DNA of 64,000 nt from JBBQYD01 sp942493075 (GTDB taxonomy: Bacteria; Verrucomicrobiota; Verrucomicrobiia; Limisphaerales; UBA8199). Position 1 is the first letter of the stretch. The number at the start of each line of letters is the position of its first letter. Position numbers and translations under genes: made by a program. The notes under the pieces were generated by a model. The model was not told where the DNA came from and ran no database searches. It was given only the letters and a program-made list of their open reading frames with translations. This document shows, piece after piece, positions 62,899-64,000 of the stretch. The stretch lies in NCBI GenBank assembly GCA_942493075.1, contig OW818681.1, positions 3,782,001 through 3,846,000 of the forward strand, written 5' to 3'.

Positions 62899-64000
62899 TC
62901 AGGATGGTTTGGAAGAAGAACTGAGTTCGCGGTCAACTCGCACCGGTGCCGGTTCCGCATCATCAGGCGAGCCGTAGCCGTGGACTTTAGCGGACCATGA
63001 TAAGCCGAAAAGCAGCGTTCCAACTCCAGCCAGCACCGTGAGCCAGGCCAGCCCAACGTTCCAACCGTAGCGGTGCACTAAAGCGCCCAATCCCCAGCCG
63101 GAAAGAATGGTGCTCGCATAAGCGAAAACGCCTGTGAAACCGATGGCTGTTGCAGCCAGGTGTTTGGTAGCCAGGTTGGCCGTCACCGTGCCCACCAGCG
63201 CTTGAGGGCCGTAGATGAAGAAACCAGCCAGGCAAAGCAGGAATGTGCTCAGCCCGATGGATCGAATTGGTAACTGCCAAAAGAGCAGAATGGAAACGCC
63301 AGCCAAACCCATGAAAATAAGGCAAACGCGCGCTCCACGTCCCCCAAAGAAACGGTCTGTGATCCAACCGCTGACCAGCATGCCGAGCACACCGGAGATC
63401 TCGAACGCTGCCACCATCCACCCGGCGTGGGTCAATCGCACTCCCTTCATCTCAGTGAGCAGCGTGGGACCCCAATCCAGCACCGCGTAACGCACGGTAT
63501 ATACGAAGAAATTAGCGATGGCGAGGAACCAGATGTACTTGTTGCGGAACACCTGTTTCAGCAGCGCCGAGGAAAAACCCTCCTTACCCACAGAGCCTCG
63601 GCTCGTGCCCTCGACCTCGGGCAAGCCCAATGATGGGGGCGTATCCCGCAAGGTCAGGAGGAGAAAGATCGTACAGAGAATGGCGAGCCCGGCGGGGACA
63701 AAGAAGCACAGCCGCCAGCTATAGGCCGCCAGATAACCGCAGAGAACCACAACCAGCCCCGCTCCTATTGAGTGAGAAGTGTTCCAGATGGAAAACTTGG
63801 TTGCCAATTCGCGCGGTGAAAACCAATGGGTCATGAGGCGGGCGCAGGGTGGGAATCCCATGCCTTGAACCAAGCCGTTGAGCATCCACAAGAGTCCCAG
63901 GGTGATCACGGCCGAACTGAACCCGAAGAAGATGTTCACGATCGCGGACATGAGCAATCCGGCGGCCATGAACGTTCGCGCATTCGCTCGATCACCTAGA
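62899..64000 (-). CDS. MFS transporter, GlpT/OPA-like (N-terminus cut by window edge)
   Basis: The frame is open from the right edge, where LGDRANARTFMAAGLLMSAIVNIFFG matches loop 2-3 of a major facilitator protein, so the N-terminal helices lie outside; about 366 residues are visible with ten or so helices. GMGFPPCARLMTHWFSPRELATKFSIWNTSHSIGAGLVVVLCGYL matches the GlpT/UhpT signature of organophosphate:phosphate antiporters. It probably imports a phosphorylated sugar, glycerol-3-phosphate or a related compound, in line with the isomerase gene that follows 10 bases downstream. Confidence 0.88.
   Translation of the reverse strand, partial: LGDRANARTFMAAGLLMSAIVNIFFGFSSAVITLGLLWMLNGLVQGMGFPPCARLMTHWFSPRELATKFSIWNTSHSIGAGLVVVLCGYLAAYSWRLCFFVPAGLAILCTIFLLLTLRDTPPSLGLPEVEGTSRGSVGKEGFSSALLKQVFRNKYIWFLAIANFFVYTVRYAVLDWGPTLLTEMKGVRLTHAGWMVAAFEISGVLGMLVSGWITDRFFGGRGARVCLIFMGLAGVSILLFWQLPIRSIGLSTFLLCLAGFFIYGPQALVGTVTANLATKHLAATAIGFTGVFAYASTILSGWGLGALVHRYGWNVGLAWLTVLAGVGTLLFGLSWSAKVHGYGSPDDAEPAPVRVDRELSSSSKPS

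Overview
The window looks like chromosomal DNA of a verrucomicrobial bacterium, perhaps of the Pedosphaera/Limisphaerales type. This rests on gene content, not on any search. The pointers are a short secreted protein ending in a VPDGG-type C-terminal sorting signal, a GFTLIELL pseudopilin of the PVC type, L-rhamnose catabolism next to a PduS/PduT-like microcompartment pair, and intergenic DNA rich in short palindromes. Genes are dense, on both strands, in short operons, often with ATGA or TAATG overlaps. No tRNA, rRNA, CRISPR array or intact insertion sequence was seen.

Layout. 1-6.2 kb (minus): a partial S66 LD-carboxypeptidase, a beta-carbonic anhydrase, and a flotillin/NfeD pair followed by a phospholipase D-like protein. 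6.3-9.8 kb (plus): a corrinoid protein with a UroD-type methyltransferase, a truncated threonine dehydratase, a tiny lipoprotein remnant and a DUF3891 protein. 10-12.2 kb: a fatty acid desaturase and a rhomboid protease. 12.2-14.8 kb (minus): rpsB-tsf-pyrH. 15-19 kb: three glycosyltransferases and a di-haem cytochrome c peroxidase. 19-21.7 kb (minus): guaB-rlmM. 22.6-25.4 kb: two secreted proteins, the second behind a sigma-54-like promoter. 25.6-33.8 kb (plus): cysS-tmk, a PduS-like flavo-iron-sulfur protein, a PduT-like BMC shell protein, then rhaA-rhaT-rhaB closed by a terminator. 34-38 kb (minus): a pseudo-receiver, a GH105 hydrolase, kduI and kduD. 38-40.8 kb (plus): apgM, an exonuclease and a hopanoid-type nucleosidase (HpnG). 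40.8-46.3 kb (minus): sensor kinase, NtrC-type regulator, small membrane protein, HpnD, HpnK and an EamA-like protein. 46.4-48.4 kb (minus): yicC-gmk-coaC. 48.4-53.1 kb: palindrome-rich DNA, a pseudopilin, gene debris and an AbiE toxin-antitoxin pair. 53.2-64 kb: trpB, an M29 aminopeptidase, an isomerase/GH106 operon, a histone-deacetylase-like enzyme, an AraC regulator, an RpiB-family isomerase and a GlpT-like transporter that runs off the edge.

How it fits together. Several operons suit growth on rhamnogalacturonan-type pectin. GH106 and GH105 release rhamnose and unsaturated uronate, RhaT imports rhamnose, RhaA and RhaB make rhamnulose-1-phosphate, and KduI/KduD process the uronate. The aldolase and lactaldehyde dehydrogenase are not here. 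The PduS/PduT-like pair beside rhaA suggests that the later, aldehyde-producing steps happen in a microcompartment encoded elsewhere. The second theme is membrane lipid and envelope biology: flotillin, desaturase, HpnD/HpnK/HpnG and a sorted exoprotein, with an adjacent two-component system that could act through sigma-54.
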